DNA of 64,000 bases from Helicobacter typhlonius. GTDB taxonomy: Bacteria; Campylobacterota; Campylobacteria; Campylobacterales; Helicobacteraceae. The translations under genes were made by a program, and so were the position numbers. Shown in pieces: positions 55,885-64,000 of the stretch. The notes under the pieces are model-generated. The model was not told where the DNA came from and did no database searches. It saw nothing but the letters and a program-made list of their open reading frames with translations. Every line of letters begins with the position of its first letter. Position 1 is the stretch's first letter. The DNA lies in NCBI RefSeq assembly GCF_001460635.1, contig NZ_LN907858.1, forward strand, positions 992,001-1,056,000, given 5' to 3'.

Positions 55885-57492
55885 TTATTTTCCTTTTTCT
55901 AAATATTCCTCATAACTCCCGCGGAAGTCAATAATCTTAGCTCCTTTATTATCAGAATCCGCAATAATTTCAATGATTCTATTCGCATACGCGTCTATTA
56001 GCTCCCTATCGTGGCTTACACAAATCACATTGCCGCTATATTTATAGAGTGCCTCGCCAAGTGCGATAATGGATTCTAAATCTAAATGGTTTGTCGGCTC
56101 ATCAAGCACCAAGAAATTTCCACCTTCAAGCATAAGCTTACTTAGCACCATTCTATGCTTTTCGCCTCCACTTAGAGCATTTATGGACTTCTCTTGCTCC
56201 TCACCACTAAAGAGCATTCGCCCAAGCGCATTGCGTATCTCACCGCTTTCTTTTTTCTTATCAAAGCTTCTAAGCCACTCATACAGGCTCTCCTCGCCCT
56301 TTATCTCCTCGCTTACATTTTGCGGGAAATAGCCTCTTTGTGTCGTAGCACCCCATTTGACACTTCCACTATCGGGCTTAAGCTCCTCTACAAGAATCTT
56401 ACACAATGTGCTTTTACCCACACCATTTGCCCCGATAATAGCGATTTTATCCCCGGGCAAAATCTTAAGATTCACATTTTTTAGCACACATAAATCCCCA
56501 TAGCTTTTTGAAATATTTTCGCACTCTAGAGCTTCGTTGCCAATAGGGCGGTGAGGCTTAAACACAATGCTAGGGTCTCGCCTAGAGCTGACTGCAAGGC
56601 TTTGAATATCAAGTTTTTCAAGCTGTTTTTGTCGGCTGGTAGCTTGACGAGCCTTACTTGCATTCGCAGAGAATCGTGCAATGAAAGATTCTAATTCCTC
56701 TTTTTCTTTGAGTTTTTTATTGCGTTCAGCTTCTTGTTGTTTGGCAATAAGGGTGCTTGCGATATACCAATCATCGTAATTCCCGCTAAACTCGCGCACC
56801 GAGCCAAAATCCATATCTAAAATATGGGTGCAAACGCTATTTAAAAAGTGCCTATCGTGGCTGATGACTACAAGTGTGCCCTCGTGACGTTTGAGATTTT
56901 CTTCAAGCCACGCGATAGAGTGCAAGTCAAGGTTGTTTGTCGGCTCATCAAGGAGTAAAATATCTGGTTTTGGAAAAAGCACCTGTGCTAATAGAATCTT
57001 AAACTTATCCCCGCCGGTAAGTGTTTTCATCAACTCATTATGCGCACTGGCTTCAAAGCCCAAATCCTCTAAAATCTTTTCAATTACCACTTCGCATTCA
57101 TACATCGGGTCTTCTTCAGCGCATATCATCTCAAGCTCTCCAAGCTCCTCATTTACCTTATCATCGCTCAAATCGCCATTTTCATAGAGATATTCCTTGC
57201 GCTTTATCGCATCATAAAGTCGCTTATTGCCAATCAGCACGGCATCTTTGAGGCTTAGCTCTTCAAAAGCATATTGATCCTGCCCCAAAACGCCCATTTT
57301 TAAACCCTTTGCTATGACTATCTCGCCGCTACTTGCTTCATATTCTCCACTTAGGATTTTAAGAAATGTAGATTTTCCCGCGCCATTTGCGCCAATAAGC
57401 CCATATCGCTTATGGGCATCAAGGCTTAGATTCACATTTTCAAAAAGCTTTTTTGTGGGATAGCGCATTGTGAGATTAATCGTTTGCAACAT
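55885..57492 (-). CDS. ABC-F ribosome-associated ATPase
   Basis: A 535-residue protein with two ABC cassettes and no membrane domain. Walker A motifs are GANGAGKSTFL and GANGVGKSTLC, signatures are LTGGDKFKILL and LSGGEKHRMVL, and Walker B sites are LLLDEPTNNLD and LVLDEPTNHLD. An interdomain linker (about residues 245-300) with charged helices is the ABC-F arm. It is closest to the YbiT subgroup by pattern. Such proteins act on the ribosome's E site. A one-base gap separates it from the GT8 gene downstream, and the upstream 204-base gap is shared with the divergent ccoG gene. Confidence 0.88.
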   Translation of the reverse strand: MLQTINLTMRYPTKKLFENVNLSLDAHKRYGLIGANGAGKSTFLKILSGEYEASSGEIVIAKGLKMGVLGQDQYAFEELSLKDAVLIGNKRLYDAIKRKEYLYENGDLSDDKVNEELGELEMICAEEDPMYECEVVIEKILEDLGFEASAHNELMKTLTGGDKFKILLAQVLFPKPDILLLDEPTNNLDLHSIAWLEENLKRHEGTLVVISHDRHFLNSVCTHILDMDFGSVREFSGNYDDWYIASTLIAKQQEAERNKKLKEKEELESFIARFSANASKARQATSRQKQLEKLDIQSLAVSSRRDPSIVFKPHRPIGNEALECENISKSYGDLCVLKNVNLKILPGDKIAIIGANGVGKSTLCKILVEELKPDSGSVKWGATTQRGYFPQNVSEEIKGEESLYEWLRSFDKKKESGEIRNALGRMLFSGEEQEKSINALSGGEKHRMVLSKLMLEGGNFLVLDEPTNHLDLESIIALGEALYKYSGNVICVSHDRELIDAYANRIIEIIADSDNKGAKIIDFRGSYEEYLEKGK

Positions 57493-57696
57493 TTTGCAAT
57501 CCTTGTAAAAAAATAAAGCGCGATTCTAGCATAAAAATGTGAGGAATATTTGATGAGGCTAAAAATATGTAATTCTATCTTTTGACATATGAGGAATAAC
57601 AATGGCTATTAATTAAAAATTAAGGTAAAAAGTTAGAAAATCCACACTTACACTTCAAACAACAAACTTGCATTAAGTGCATTTAAGGAGAAAAGT

Positions 57697-59091
57697 ATGG
57701 ATACCGCGCTTAATCATACAGAATCTGTGTCGCATTATCGCAATAAACGCTACATCGTGTATGCTATTGCAACTTTCTGTTTGCTTGTCTTTCCTTTCAT
57801 AAAGATTAATGGCAATCAAATCTTTTTGCTTTCTTTTGATCATAAGCAACTCCACTTACTCGGGCAAATCTTTGATGTGCAAGAATTTTATCTTATGCCA
57901 TTTTTGCTTATTCTTATGTTTGTGGGAATCTTCTTTATGACTACCCTTGCAGGTAGAATCTGGTGCGGCTGGGCTTGTCCGCAGACGATTTTCCGCGTTA
58001 TTTATAGGGATTTATTACAGACAAAAGTCTTTGGTTTGCGTAAAAGAGTTAGTAATAAGCAAGAAAAGATGGATTTAAGCACTTTTGGTGCGAAAATTAA
58101 GGCGGTATGTGCGTTTTTAATTATTACTGTGCTTTGTCTTATGGCTTCTGCAAGTCTTATGTTTTTCTTTACGCCGCCAAGTGATTTCTTTGTATATATG
58201 AGCGACCCGCTCAATCATCGTATTTTGCTTGGATTCTGGCTGGGATTTGGACTATTTTTTATCCTTGATATTACTTTTATACAAGAAAATTTCTGTATTT
58301 ATATGTGTCCTTATTGCCGCGTGCAAAGTGTGCTTTTTGATGATGATACGGTTATGGTTGTCTATAATCATAAACGCGGTGGGGCGGTATATGACGCAAA
58401 GGGAATGAAATTTGAACTTGCGCCTAAAAAGCAAGACCCAAATAATGAATGCACCAACTGCAACGCCTGTGTGCGCGTGTGTCCTACACATATTGATATT
58501 AGAAAGGGTATGCAGCTTGAATGTATCAACTGCCTTGAATGCGCTGATGCGTGTGCTGATGTGATGAGTAAGTTTAATAGACCTTCGCTTATTATGTGGA
58601 AATCCTCTGCTTCGATTGATAATGATGGCAAAGTGAAATTTTTGCGCTTTAGGACGATTGGCTACATTGTTGTTTTGGCTGTTGTGTTAGCGTTGTTATT
58701 TTTTGTTGGCACGACAAAGGAGACTATGCTTCTTGATATTGCGCGCAGTGCCGAACTCTATGAGGTGCGCACTCATCGTGTTGTAGATAATCACTACACT
58801 ATGGTGTTTAACAATACAGATACGCAAGAACATCAAATGTATTTCGAAATCCTTGATGTGAAAGGTGGCGATATAGCAAAACATCTCAAGATTCTAAAAC
58901 CAAAAGAGTCTTTCGCTGTAAAAGCTGGTGAAAAATTGAAAAAAGTCGTAACCATACGCACAGAAGAAGTGCTCCCAGAAGATCATTATGATATTATTAT
59001 CCGCGCCTTTGCGGTTGATGATAAAGATAGAATCTTTGTAGAGCGCAAGACAAACTTTGTCTATCCAAATCATAGTAAGCTTAAAGATTAG
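57697..59091 (+). CDS. ccoG: CcoG/FixG, cbb3 oxidase assembly protein
   Basis: A 464-residue membrane protein with cysteine motifs for iron-sulfur clusters and a C-terminal Ig-like domain. The N-terminal half has GRIWCGWACPQTIF and CIYMCPYCRVQS in the membrane core; the cytoplasmic part has CTNCNACVRVCP and CINCLECADACADV (two 4Fe-4S sites), then a membrane helix (IGYIVVLAVVLALLFFV) and a beta domain. CcoG supplies copper(I) for cbb3 oxidase biogenesis. AAGGAGAAAA precedes the ATG. It is divergent from the ABC-F gene. The cco structural genes are not in the window. Confidence 0.92.
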   Translation: MDTALNHTESVSHYRNKRYIVYAIATFCLLVFPFIKINGNQIFLLSFDHKQLHLLGQIFDVQEFYLMPFLLILMFVGIFFMTTLAGRIWCGWACPQTIFRVIYRDLLQTKVFGLRKRVSNKQEKMDLSTFGAKIKAVCAFLIITVLCLMASASLMFFFTPPSDFFVYMSDPLNHRILLGFWLGFGLFFILDITFIQENFCIYMCPYCRVQSVLFDDDTVMVVYNHKRGGAVYDAKGMKFELAPKKQDPNNECTNCNACVRVCPTHIDIRKGMQLECINCLECADACADVMSKFNRPSLIMWKSSASIDNDGKVKFLRFRTIGYIVVLAVVLALLFFVGTTKETMLLDIARSAELYEVRTHRVVDNHYTMVFNNTDTQEHQMYFEILDVKGGDIAKHLKILKPKESFAVKAGEKLKKVVTIRTEEVLPEDHYDIIIRAFAVDDKDRIFVERKTNFVYPNHSKLKD

Positions 59092-59104
59092 AGTTAGATT
59101 CAAA

Positions 59105-59137
59105 TATTAATGCTGGGATAGTTTCCTAGCATTAATA
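59105..59137. terminator. 14-bp hairpin after ccoG
   Basis: ATTAATGCTGGGA (59106-59118) and TCCTAGCATTAAT (59124-59136) pair over 13 bases with one wobble, extended by a terminal T-A, around a TAGTT loop. It begins 14 bases after the ccoG stop and is followed by T-rich sequence. It is a good candidate terminator. Confidence 0.65.
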
Positions 59138-59466
59138 CATACAATTCCTATCTTTTAATTTATTTCAAGCTAAATACAAATAGCCCAATCCACCACATAT
59201 AAGCTATATATTAGTTTCACTTCATTACAATACGACATTTTTATTGTATGGATACAAAATGACACTTCACAGCAAAATTATATTTTACAAAATGCCTCTT
59301 AGTTTAGACTTGCTAGATAGGTGCAGTGGGGGGGGGGGAATAAGCTAAGATTTTTTGGTTTAGCCACCCTCAAACACCCTACCCAAATTCATTTTATTGC
59401 GTTTTATTCTTTCTTTATCGATTTAATCCCTATTTGGTTTATGTATTTTGTCCCTAGGGAGACAAA
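59138..59466. other. Gap upstream of the glycosyltransferase, with G11 tract
   Basis: About 330 bases without a credible gene. The only notable sequence is the G11 tract at 59328-59338. A frame beginning with ATG at 59259 ends after the tract (SGGGGIS then stop); with twelve G it would run on to 59473, overlapping the glycosyltransferase ATG. The predicted chain lacks recognisable features. The remaining sequence is A/T-rich and may hold a promoter I could not define. Confidence 0.4.
59328..59338 (+). repeat. G11 homopolymer tract upstream of glycosyltransferase
   Basis: Eleven consecutive G, 128 bases upstream of the ATG at 59467. It is too far upstream for direct spacing of a promoter but could alter a leader, or the frame of a short ORF, with length. 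See the neighbouring gap entry. Confidence 0.7.
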
Positions 59467-60447
59467 ATGCTAGAAACTTATGCACCCATTGTCCTTTTTA
59501 CCTACAATCGTCCCAAACATACGGCTCAAACTATCCAAGCATTAAGCGCAAACCAACTTGCGCTAAAAAGTGATTTATATATCTATCAAGATGCACCAAA
59601 GCCAAATGCTTCACAAGATATTTTACAATCCCACGCACAAACAAAAAACTATATTCAAGATTTTATTACAAACAATACACAAAAGCCTCTTTTTAAAAGC
59701 ATTACCTTTATTGAGCGCGAACATAATTTAGGACTAGCAGATTCGATTATTGATGGCATAACTTATGTTATCAATCAATATCAAAGAGCTATTATCCTAG
59801 AAGATGACATTATTGTATCACCTGTATTTTTAGACTATATGAATACAGCATTACAAAGATATGAAAATGAAGAAAAAGTATGGAGTATTACAGCGTGGAG
59901 TTATCCCATAGACACAAGTGGCTTGGGAGATTGCTATTTTTGGCGTTTGCCTCATTGTTGGGGCTGGGCAACTTGGGCGAGTAGATGGCAATATTATAAG
60001 CGCGACATCACTTGGGCGTTAGAAAATTTCTCACAGAGTGATATTGATTATATCAATATTGATGGAGTGGCGCGTTATTACGACCATCTTCTTGCAAATG
60101 CTCAAGGCAAAATTAAAACTTGGGCGATTTTTAATTACCTCATTGGCTACAAACATAATACTCTTAATCTATGCCCTAGCACCTCGTATGTCAAGCAAAT
60201 TGGTTTTGATGGAAGTGGCGTGCATTGCGGTAAAGAAGGAGAGGTATTTAATGTCTCACATACCAATATGAAATTTCCAATTACTTTCCCACAAGAAATT
60301 ATAGAATCTCCACTTGCCTTAGAGCGCATTAAAGCATTTGAACTTTCGCTTAAAAAACCTCTTCCATTGCGAGTTTATAGAAAACTCTGCAGAATCGCAC
60401 ATTCTCTTAGCCAAAAAGTAAGCTATTTAAGCGGGGGGGGGCAGTAG
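59467..60447 (+). CDS. GT-A-fold glycosyltransferase, first of a pair, G9 at 3' end
   Basis: A 326-residue glycosyltransferase. It begins PIVLFTYNRPKHTAQTIQAL, continues to YQDAP and FIEREHNLGLADSIIDGI, with AIILEDDIIVSPVFLDYMN providing the DxD-like acidic motif and the signature HCWGWATWASRWQYY. It resembles GNT-I/sugar transferase-type enzymes encoded in lipooligosaccharide loci. The last codons include a G9 tract; at this length the chain ends SGGGQ and stops at 60447. The C-terminal ~30 residues may be non-essential. The next gene encodes a related but broken enzyme. Confidence 0.75.
   Translation: MLETYAPIVLFTYNRPKHTAQTIQALSANQLALKSDLYIYQDAPKPNASQDILQSHAQTKNYIQDFITNNTQKPLFKSITFIEREHNLGLADSIIDGITYVINQYQRAIILEDDIIVSPVFLDYMNTALQRYENEEKVWSITAWSYPIDTSGLGDCYFWRLPHCWGWATWASRWQYYKRDITWALENFSQSDIDYINIDGVARYYDHLLANAQGKIKTWAIFNYLIGYKHNTLNLCPSTSYVKQIGFDGSGVHCGKEGEVFNVSHTNMKFPITFPQEIIESPLALERIKAFELSLKKPLPLRVYRKLCRIAHSLSQKVSYLSGGGQ
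60433..60441 (+). repeat. G9 homopolymer tract at the glycosyltransferase 3' end
   Basis: Nine consecutive G inside the last codons of the glycosyltransferase at 59467. At nine the protein ends at 60447. At ten it would gain 18 residues (AVDNILTIDTPPYYAEVA) and stop at 60495-60497, overlapping the next ATG by one base. At eleven it would end shortly after with SGGGGSR. Confidence 0.75.
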
Positions 60448-60496
60448 ATAATATTCTAACTATTGATACGCCTCCCTATTATGCAGAGGTGGCATA

Positions 60497-61482
60497 ATGT
60501 ATCAAAAGCTAGATACACCCTACACTTGTACTAATCCTATTTTATTGCTAAGCTTTAATCGCCTTGATACACTTAAGCGAGTGCTACACATTATAGATCT
60601 GTCCGCCCAAGCAAAATCTATCTTGCAAATGACGGCGCAAGGGACAATAAAATATGTCCCAATGGTATCAGTGAAAAAGAGCAGGTGCATTCTGTAAGAA
60701 CCTTTCTCATAGATAGCATAGCTCATTTTGATTTTCCTTGTGAAGTCAAAACACGCTTTTTAGATTCTAATCTTGGTTGTAAAAAAGCTGTAAGCTCTGC
60801 GATTTCTTGGTTTTTTGAAAATGAAGAACAGGGCATTATTTTGGAAGATGATTGTTTGCCAAATATAAGCTTTTTTCGATTCTGTGATGAATTATTAGAA
60901 AAATATAAAATGCAACAAAATATCTTTATGATAAGTGGTTGGAGTGCGCTAGACTTTGCCCAAAATACTTCAACAGAAACGCTCTCCCCCAAAGCACGCT
61001 TACAAGAAGACTATTACTTTTCAAAATATAATCACATTTGGGGTTGGGCTTCTTGGGCAAGAGCGTGGAGCAAATATCAGCTCGAATTTAACGAAAGTGA
61101 AATAAAAACGCTCCATAATTTTTGCTCCACAAAAGAAAAATACTACTGGTATAAGATATTCAAAACCTACGCACAAGGCAAAATAGACACTTGGGATTAT
61201 CCTTGGACTTATAATATTTGGAAGCACAATGGCTTGTGTATATATCCCAAAAATAATATGATTTTAAACATCGGTTTTAATCGTGTCGATGCCGCACATA
61301 CCACAGGAGATTCTAAATTTGTCTCTATGCCCTCTTATGAGCTATGCTTCCCTCTCACTCACCCAAAAAGCATAGAACAAAATAGTAAGCTTGATAAAGC
61401 AAATTTTCATATTGTATTTAACACATTGCCACTCTATAAGAGAATCTTACGCAAGGCTACACGTATATGGCAGATTCCATAA
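60497..61482 (+). pseudogene. Second GT-A-fold glycosyltransferase, one-base frameshift
   Basis: A paralogue of the preceding glycosyltransferase, split by a one-base loss near 60597-60600. The first frame gives MYQKLDTPYTCTNPILLLSFNRLDTLKRVLHII and then goes off-frame; in the next frame the sequence continues SKIYLANDGARDNK and ICPNGISEKEQVHSVRT, joining the long frame that starts at 60685. Adding one T (GATCT to GATTCT) restores a continuous ~328-residue enzyme. The acidic motif is GIILEDDCLPN and the signature HIWGWASWARAWSKY is intact. The tract upstream is not the cause of the shift. Recent inactivation or a sequence error are both possible. Confidence 0.75.
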
Positions 61483-61851
61483 AGACACTAACATAAAGGC
61501 GCGAAAGTTTTACTCTCTATTAGCCCAAGTCGCAGGGAAAGACCTAATCATTTATCGTGTATTTTGACATCTCTCAATTTTTACCTACAATATCATTTAT
61601 ACAAAATATTTTACAAATTGCATTAAATCATATAGGAGGTATTTTTATAGCTCACCTAAATTTAGCACTGCCACACCCCCAAAATTCCAATATCCACGAT
61701 AAAGCAATTGTTTATAAAGAAAGATATATAAAAAACAAAAGAAACCTAATAATATAAGACATACGCACCCATAAACTTGCAAACAAAGCCTTATCTAATT
61801 CAAAAGCTTAATATATCCACTAATCAACAGCTCGTGGCTTTTTTGATTTGT
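61483..61851. other. Gap of about 370 bases, no supported gene
   Basis: A/T-rich sequence with one 66-codon frame (61557-61757) that has no ribosome site, signal peptide or recognised motif. A weak resemblance to coding remnants (HLNLALPHPQ and KAIVYKERYI) suggests decayed glycan-locus sequence, but this is not supported. I see no clear terminator or repeat. Confidence 0.3.
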
Positions 61852-62973
61852 TTATCTTTGATGATAAGTTTTCACAAATGGATACGTATTAATGCCTTTA
61901 AGCTGCATTTTAGATTCTAAAATATCCTTATAAGTCTGTTGCTGTTTAGAATCTCCCGTATCATAAATGCTTTGCCTTGCAAGCGCACCTGCACTTATTA
62001 GATTAAACCAAATGAGTGCTATACCTTTTTTATCTTCATCATCAAGTCTTGCATATCTACTATCAGTTGCTGGTAAAATAATGCCCTTAGCCACATAACG
62101 CCAATGAGTGATACTTTCAAAAATATTACTTAAAGCATTGCCCTCAGTAACTGCAAGGCTTTTTGTAATCATAGGATTATTTTTAAGCGCATTTTGATAA
62201 TCCCCATTTGTAATGGCAATTTCAAGCATTTGTGCCGCTATTTTATTAAGAGGCAGATAAATACCATTATCAAGTAAAAAGAGTATGAGAGTTGCCGCGT
62301 CTGTATTGCCCCAAAGTGCTGACTGCATAAGAGCATTGAGCGCGCGAGTATTTAGCCCAGAGAGTGCAAAATGCGCATAAGCACTCACAAGCAAGAGAGA
62401 ATCTTGCTTACTTAATCCCTCACACAGCAATTTTTCACCACTTAAAGCATAAGAATCTAGACTCACAAGCCGCCCTAAAAGCTCTTTGCTTGGTTGTGAA
62501 TGTGTAAAATCTATAATATGCCACACCTTTCTATCATTTATTTTTTCAGGCATAAAAGTTAAAATAAAGCCTATTTGTTCCTCTGCCACGCGTAAGCAAG
62601 TAATGCAAGGTGAGCGAGTGTCCATTATTGCCAATTGCATAAGATAGACTTTAGCAAGTGTAGAATCTTTTGCCAATGTCGCAAGTTCTTTGATATGGGG
62701 GATATTCTCCGCGTTGTCCCTTAGAGGCATTTTGCGAGATTTTTGGATAGAATCCACAATCAAAGAAAGAGCTTTAGATTCAGCTTTTGCATTATGATTT
62801 GTCTTTATTTTCTTATCATTTGTGCTCATCTCGCATTGAAGCACACCACCCAAATCTGCCTTACTTGTTTGCAAAAAAGCATTTTTTATAAACGCTTCTT
62901 TAAATTGCGGCAGAGTGAAATCACTTGCACACACTAATGCCACAGATATAACCAAACTCATAATATATCGCAT
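61852..62973 (-). CDS. Secreted protein of unknown function, paired with ankyrin gene
   Basis: A 373-residue protein with a signal peptide (MRYIMSLVISVALVCASDF). The mature chain is mostly alpha-helical with a repetitive helix pattern (KVYLMQLAIMDTRSPCITCLRVAEE, ALMQSALWGNTDAATLILFLLDN, KIAAQMLEIAITNGDYQNALK), akin to tetratrico- or Sel1/ankyrin-like solenoids. A CITC pair could form a disulfide. I chose the ATG at 62973 with AGGAGAGGG upstream rather than 63015. It starts 44 bases after the stop of the ankyrin-repeat gene and is probably co-transcribed with it. Confidence 0.6.
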   Translation of the reverse strand: MRYIMSLVISVALVCASDFTLPQFKEAFIKNAFLQTSKADLGGVLQCEMSTNDKKIKTNHNAKAESKALSLIVDSIQKSRKMPLRDNAENIPHIKELATLAKDSTLAKVYLMQLAIMDTRSPCITCLRVAEEQIGFILTFMPEKINDRKVWHIIDFTHSQPSKELLGRLVSLDSYALSGEKLLCEGLSKQDSLLLVSAYAHFALSGLNTRALNALMQSALWGNTDAATLILFLLDNGIYLPLNKIAAQMLEIAITNGDYQNALKNNPMITKSLAVTEGNALSNIFESITHWRYVAKGIILPATDSRYARLDDEDKKGIALIWFNLISAGALARQSIYDTGDSKQQQTYKDILESKMQLKGINTYPFVKTYHQR

Positions 62974-63017
62974 TCCCTCTCCTTGTGCCCAAAACCTAAC
63001 ATATTTATACAACAAAC

Positions 63018-64000
63018 CTATATCAAATCATACGGGAAATATTTATAGCCTTTAAATTCTTCTTTATCTACACCTAAGATTTTTAAAACAGCTGCTCCTT
63101 CATAATTCCAATATCCACTATAAACTAATCTCTCGTCAGGATATTTATGATCTCCCCACCAAGCCTCACTTCTGCTTTTGCTATACCATTGCTTAAGATA
63201 GGTTTTAAAATAATCGCTCTCTTTGGTTTCAATAAAAAGCTTAAGCATATCGTATTTTTTGAGACTTTGCGCCATTTTTGAAAAGTCCTTTTCCGCTCCC
63301 TTACTCGCTAGAAAATGAAGCAACCAATCATCATAATATGTGTCCTCCTTTTCCCTCTCGCTCACATTAAGCTGCTCTAATACCCAAGAAGTATTCATAT
63401 CGCACAGAATCATCACAGCAAGTTTTTCAGTATTTGTAGTGTAATCACTTATATCAAAATTATTTTTCCATTCATTGAGACTTTTTACAAAGACTTGCTT
63501 TATAGATTCTATATCATCACCCCTAGAATACATTGCCGTTGCTATGCAAAAGTTTTCGCTGTAAATATTATGGCTCTCATTGTATTTTTTCAAAAACTTC
63601 TCTTCCGCCCTAATATACCTATCAAAATATTCCTCATCTTTGTGAATATCTCTTAGTGTTTTTGGCGTTTTTGGCTTTTCATCGTCAATCTCTATGGGCG
63701 TTTTTTGATAGCTCTTATCCTCCAAACGCTCATAGTAGATTCTCACCTGCTCAGGCACAGTAAGAGTCGTATCGATATTATATTCCTTGATAAGCTGTTC
63801 CCAGCTCCGCGCACCTGCTGCTTTTAAAAGTTCCTCATTTGCACCACAATTACAGTAATCCAGCACAGATTGAGGCTCACTATACTCACCTCTACCCTCA
63901 AGTATCCTTTTGCCATTCCTTTCAACTTTGTGGCTTTTTTCCATATAGCCCACCGCATTGACCTCCGCCCCATACTTGAGTAGCAGCTGTATGCTAGCTC
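63018..64000 (-). CDS. Ankyrin-repeat protein (3' part; start outside window)
   Basis: The gene runs in from the right edge, so the 5' end is not visible. The entering sequence reads ASIQLLLKYGAEVNAVGYMEKS, a canonical ankyrin loop, followed by a further repeat (SVLDYCNCGANEELLKAAGA). From about 240 codons before the stop the chain changes to a charged helical domain (ERLEDKSYQKTP, KEKEDTYYDDWLLHFLASKG) ending YFPYDLI. The short related remnant at 43288-43815 shares the helix/ankyrin style. Proteins of this type are often associated with host interaction or toxin neutralisation, but nothing here identifies a role. Confidence 0.6.
   Translation of the reverse strand, partial: ASIQLLLKYGAEVNAVGYMEKSHKVERNGKRILEGRGEYSEPQSVLDYCNCGANEELLKAAGARSWEQLIKEYNIDTTLTVPEQVRIYYERLEDKSYQKTPIEIDDEKPKTPKTLRDIHKDEEYFDRYIRAEEKFLKKYNESHNIYSENFCIATAMYSRGDDIESIKQVFVKSLNEWKNNFDISDYTTNTEKLAVMILCDMNTSWVLEQLNVSEREKEDTYYDDWLLHFLASKGAEKDFSKMAQSLKKYDMLKLFIETKESDYFKTYLKQWYSKSRSEAWWGDHKYPDERLVYSGYWNYEGAAVLKILGVDKEEFKGYKYFPYDLI

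Noticed and set aside
59259-59473. Short frame through the G11 tract as a real gene
   Set aside because: At the present tract length it stops soon after the tract, it has no ribosome site, and its product has no recognisable features; kept only as a finding about the tract.
1-64000. tRNA, rRNA, CRISPR, transposase or prophage genes
   Set aside because: I scanned for T-arm-like sequences, regularly spaced repeats and transposase or integrase motifs and saw none that held up; absence was not confirmed with a search tool.

Overview
The window looks like the chromosome of a Helicobacter species, most likely an enterohepatic-type species rather than H. pylori itself. The evidence is a FlaB flagellin of 514 codons with the typical N- and C-termini, a sigma-54 promoter upstream of it, a TopA with four C-terminal zinc ribbons, LPP20-family lipoproteins, a UPF0323 lipoprotein, a futalosine-pathway hydrolase, and gene neighbourhoods I remember from H. 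pylori (ubiX-flgA-uvrD, pyrE-RDD, UPF0323-glutathionylspermidine-synthase-like, Maf-flaB-topA-radical SAM, ccdA then dihydroorotase-like then aminofutalosine deaminase, pheS/pheT/HIT). This assignment is from memory of families and order, not from a search.

Layout. 1-5.8 kb: leftward group DUF2147-uvrD-flgA-ubiX (uvrD carries a one-base frameshift), then rightward outer membrane protein-pyrE-RDD. 5.9-10.4 kb: Crp/Fnr regulator, mnmG, UPF0323 lipoprotein, ATP-grasp protein. 10.4-14 kb: leftward operon of four lipoproteins (COG3014-like, LpoB-like, two LPP20-type). 14.1-19.1 kb: rightward MacA/MacB/TolC-type efflux operon with a tandem 11-bp repeat at its promoter. 19.2-28.6 kb: flagellar block (Maf-like protein, flaB), topA, a radical SAM/SPASM protein, an outer membrane protein and a DEAD-box helicase. 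28.7-41 kb: one long rightward run of tightly packed or overlapping genes: ccdA, dihydroorotase-like, mscS, aminofutalosine deaminase, a tyrosine phosphatase, an ArsC-like protein, an NlpC/P60 lipoprotein, a ZnuABC-type transporter, a 64-residue membrane protein, and a three-domain kinase-phosphatase-RNA ligase. 41-43.9 kb: a patchy accessory stretch with a duplicated lipoprotein gene, a palindromic 115-bp element and gene remnants. 43.9-54.8 kb: addB, two small secreted proteins, tkt, pheT-pheS, a HIT protein and a MATE transporter. 54.8-61.5 kb: a GT8 glycosyltransferase, an ABC-F ATPase, ccoG and two glycosyltransferases, with three homopolymer tracts (10, 11 and 9 G/C) in or beside surface-glycan genes. 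61.8-64 kb: a secreted protein and the 3' part of an ankyrin-repeat protein.

The best candidate for an under-described system is the 840-residue protein at 37763-40285. It combines a polynucleotide kinase, a calcineurin-type phosphatase and a T4 Rnl1-like RNA ligase, which would be a complete end-healing and sealing RNA repair enzyme in one chain, and I see no Hen1 methyltransferase beside it. The second theme is contingency control of surface glycosylation by G/C tracts. One of these tracts would change the tail of one glycosyltransferase and its translational coupling to the next. I found no tRNA, rRNA, CRISPR array, transposase or prophage genes.
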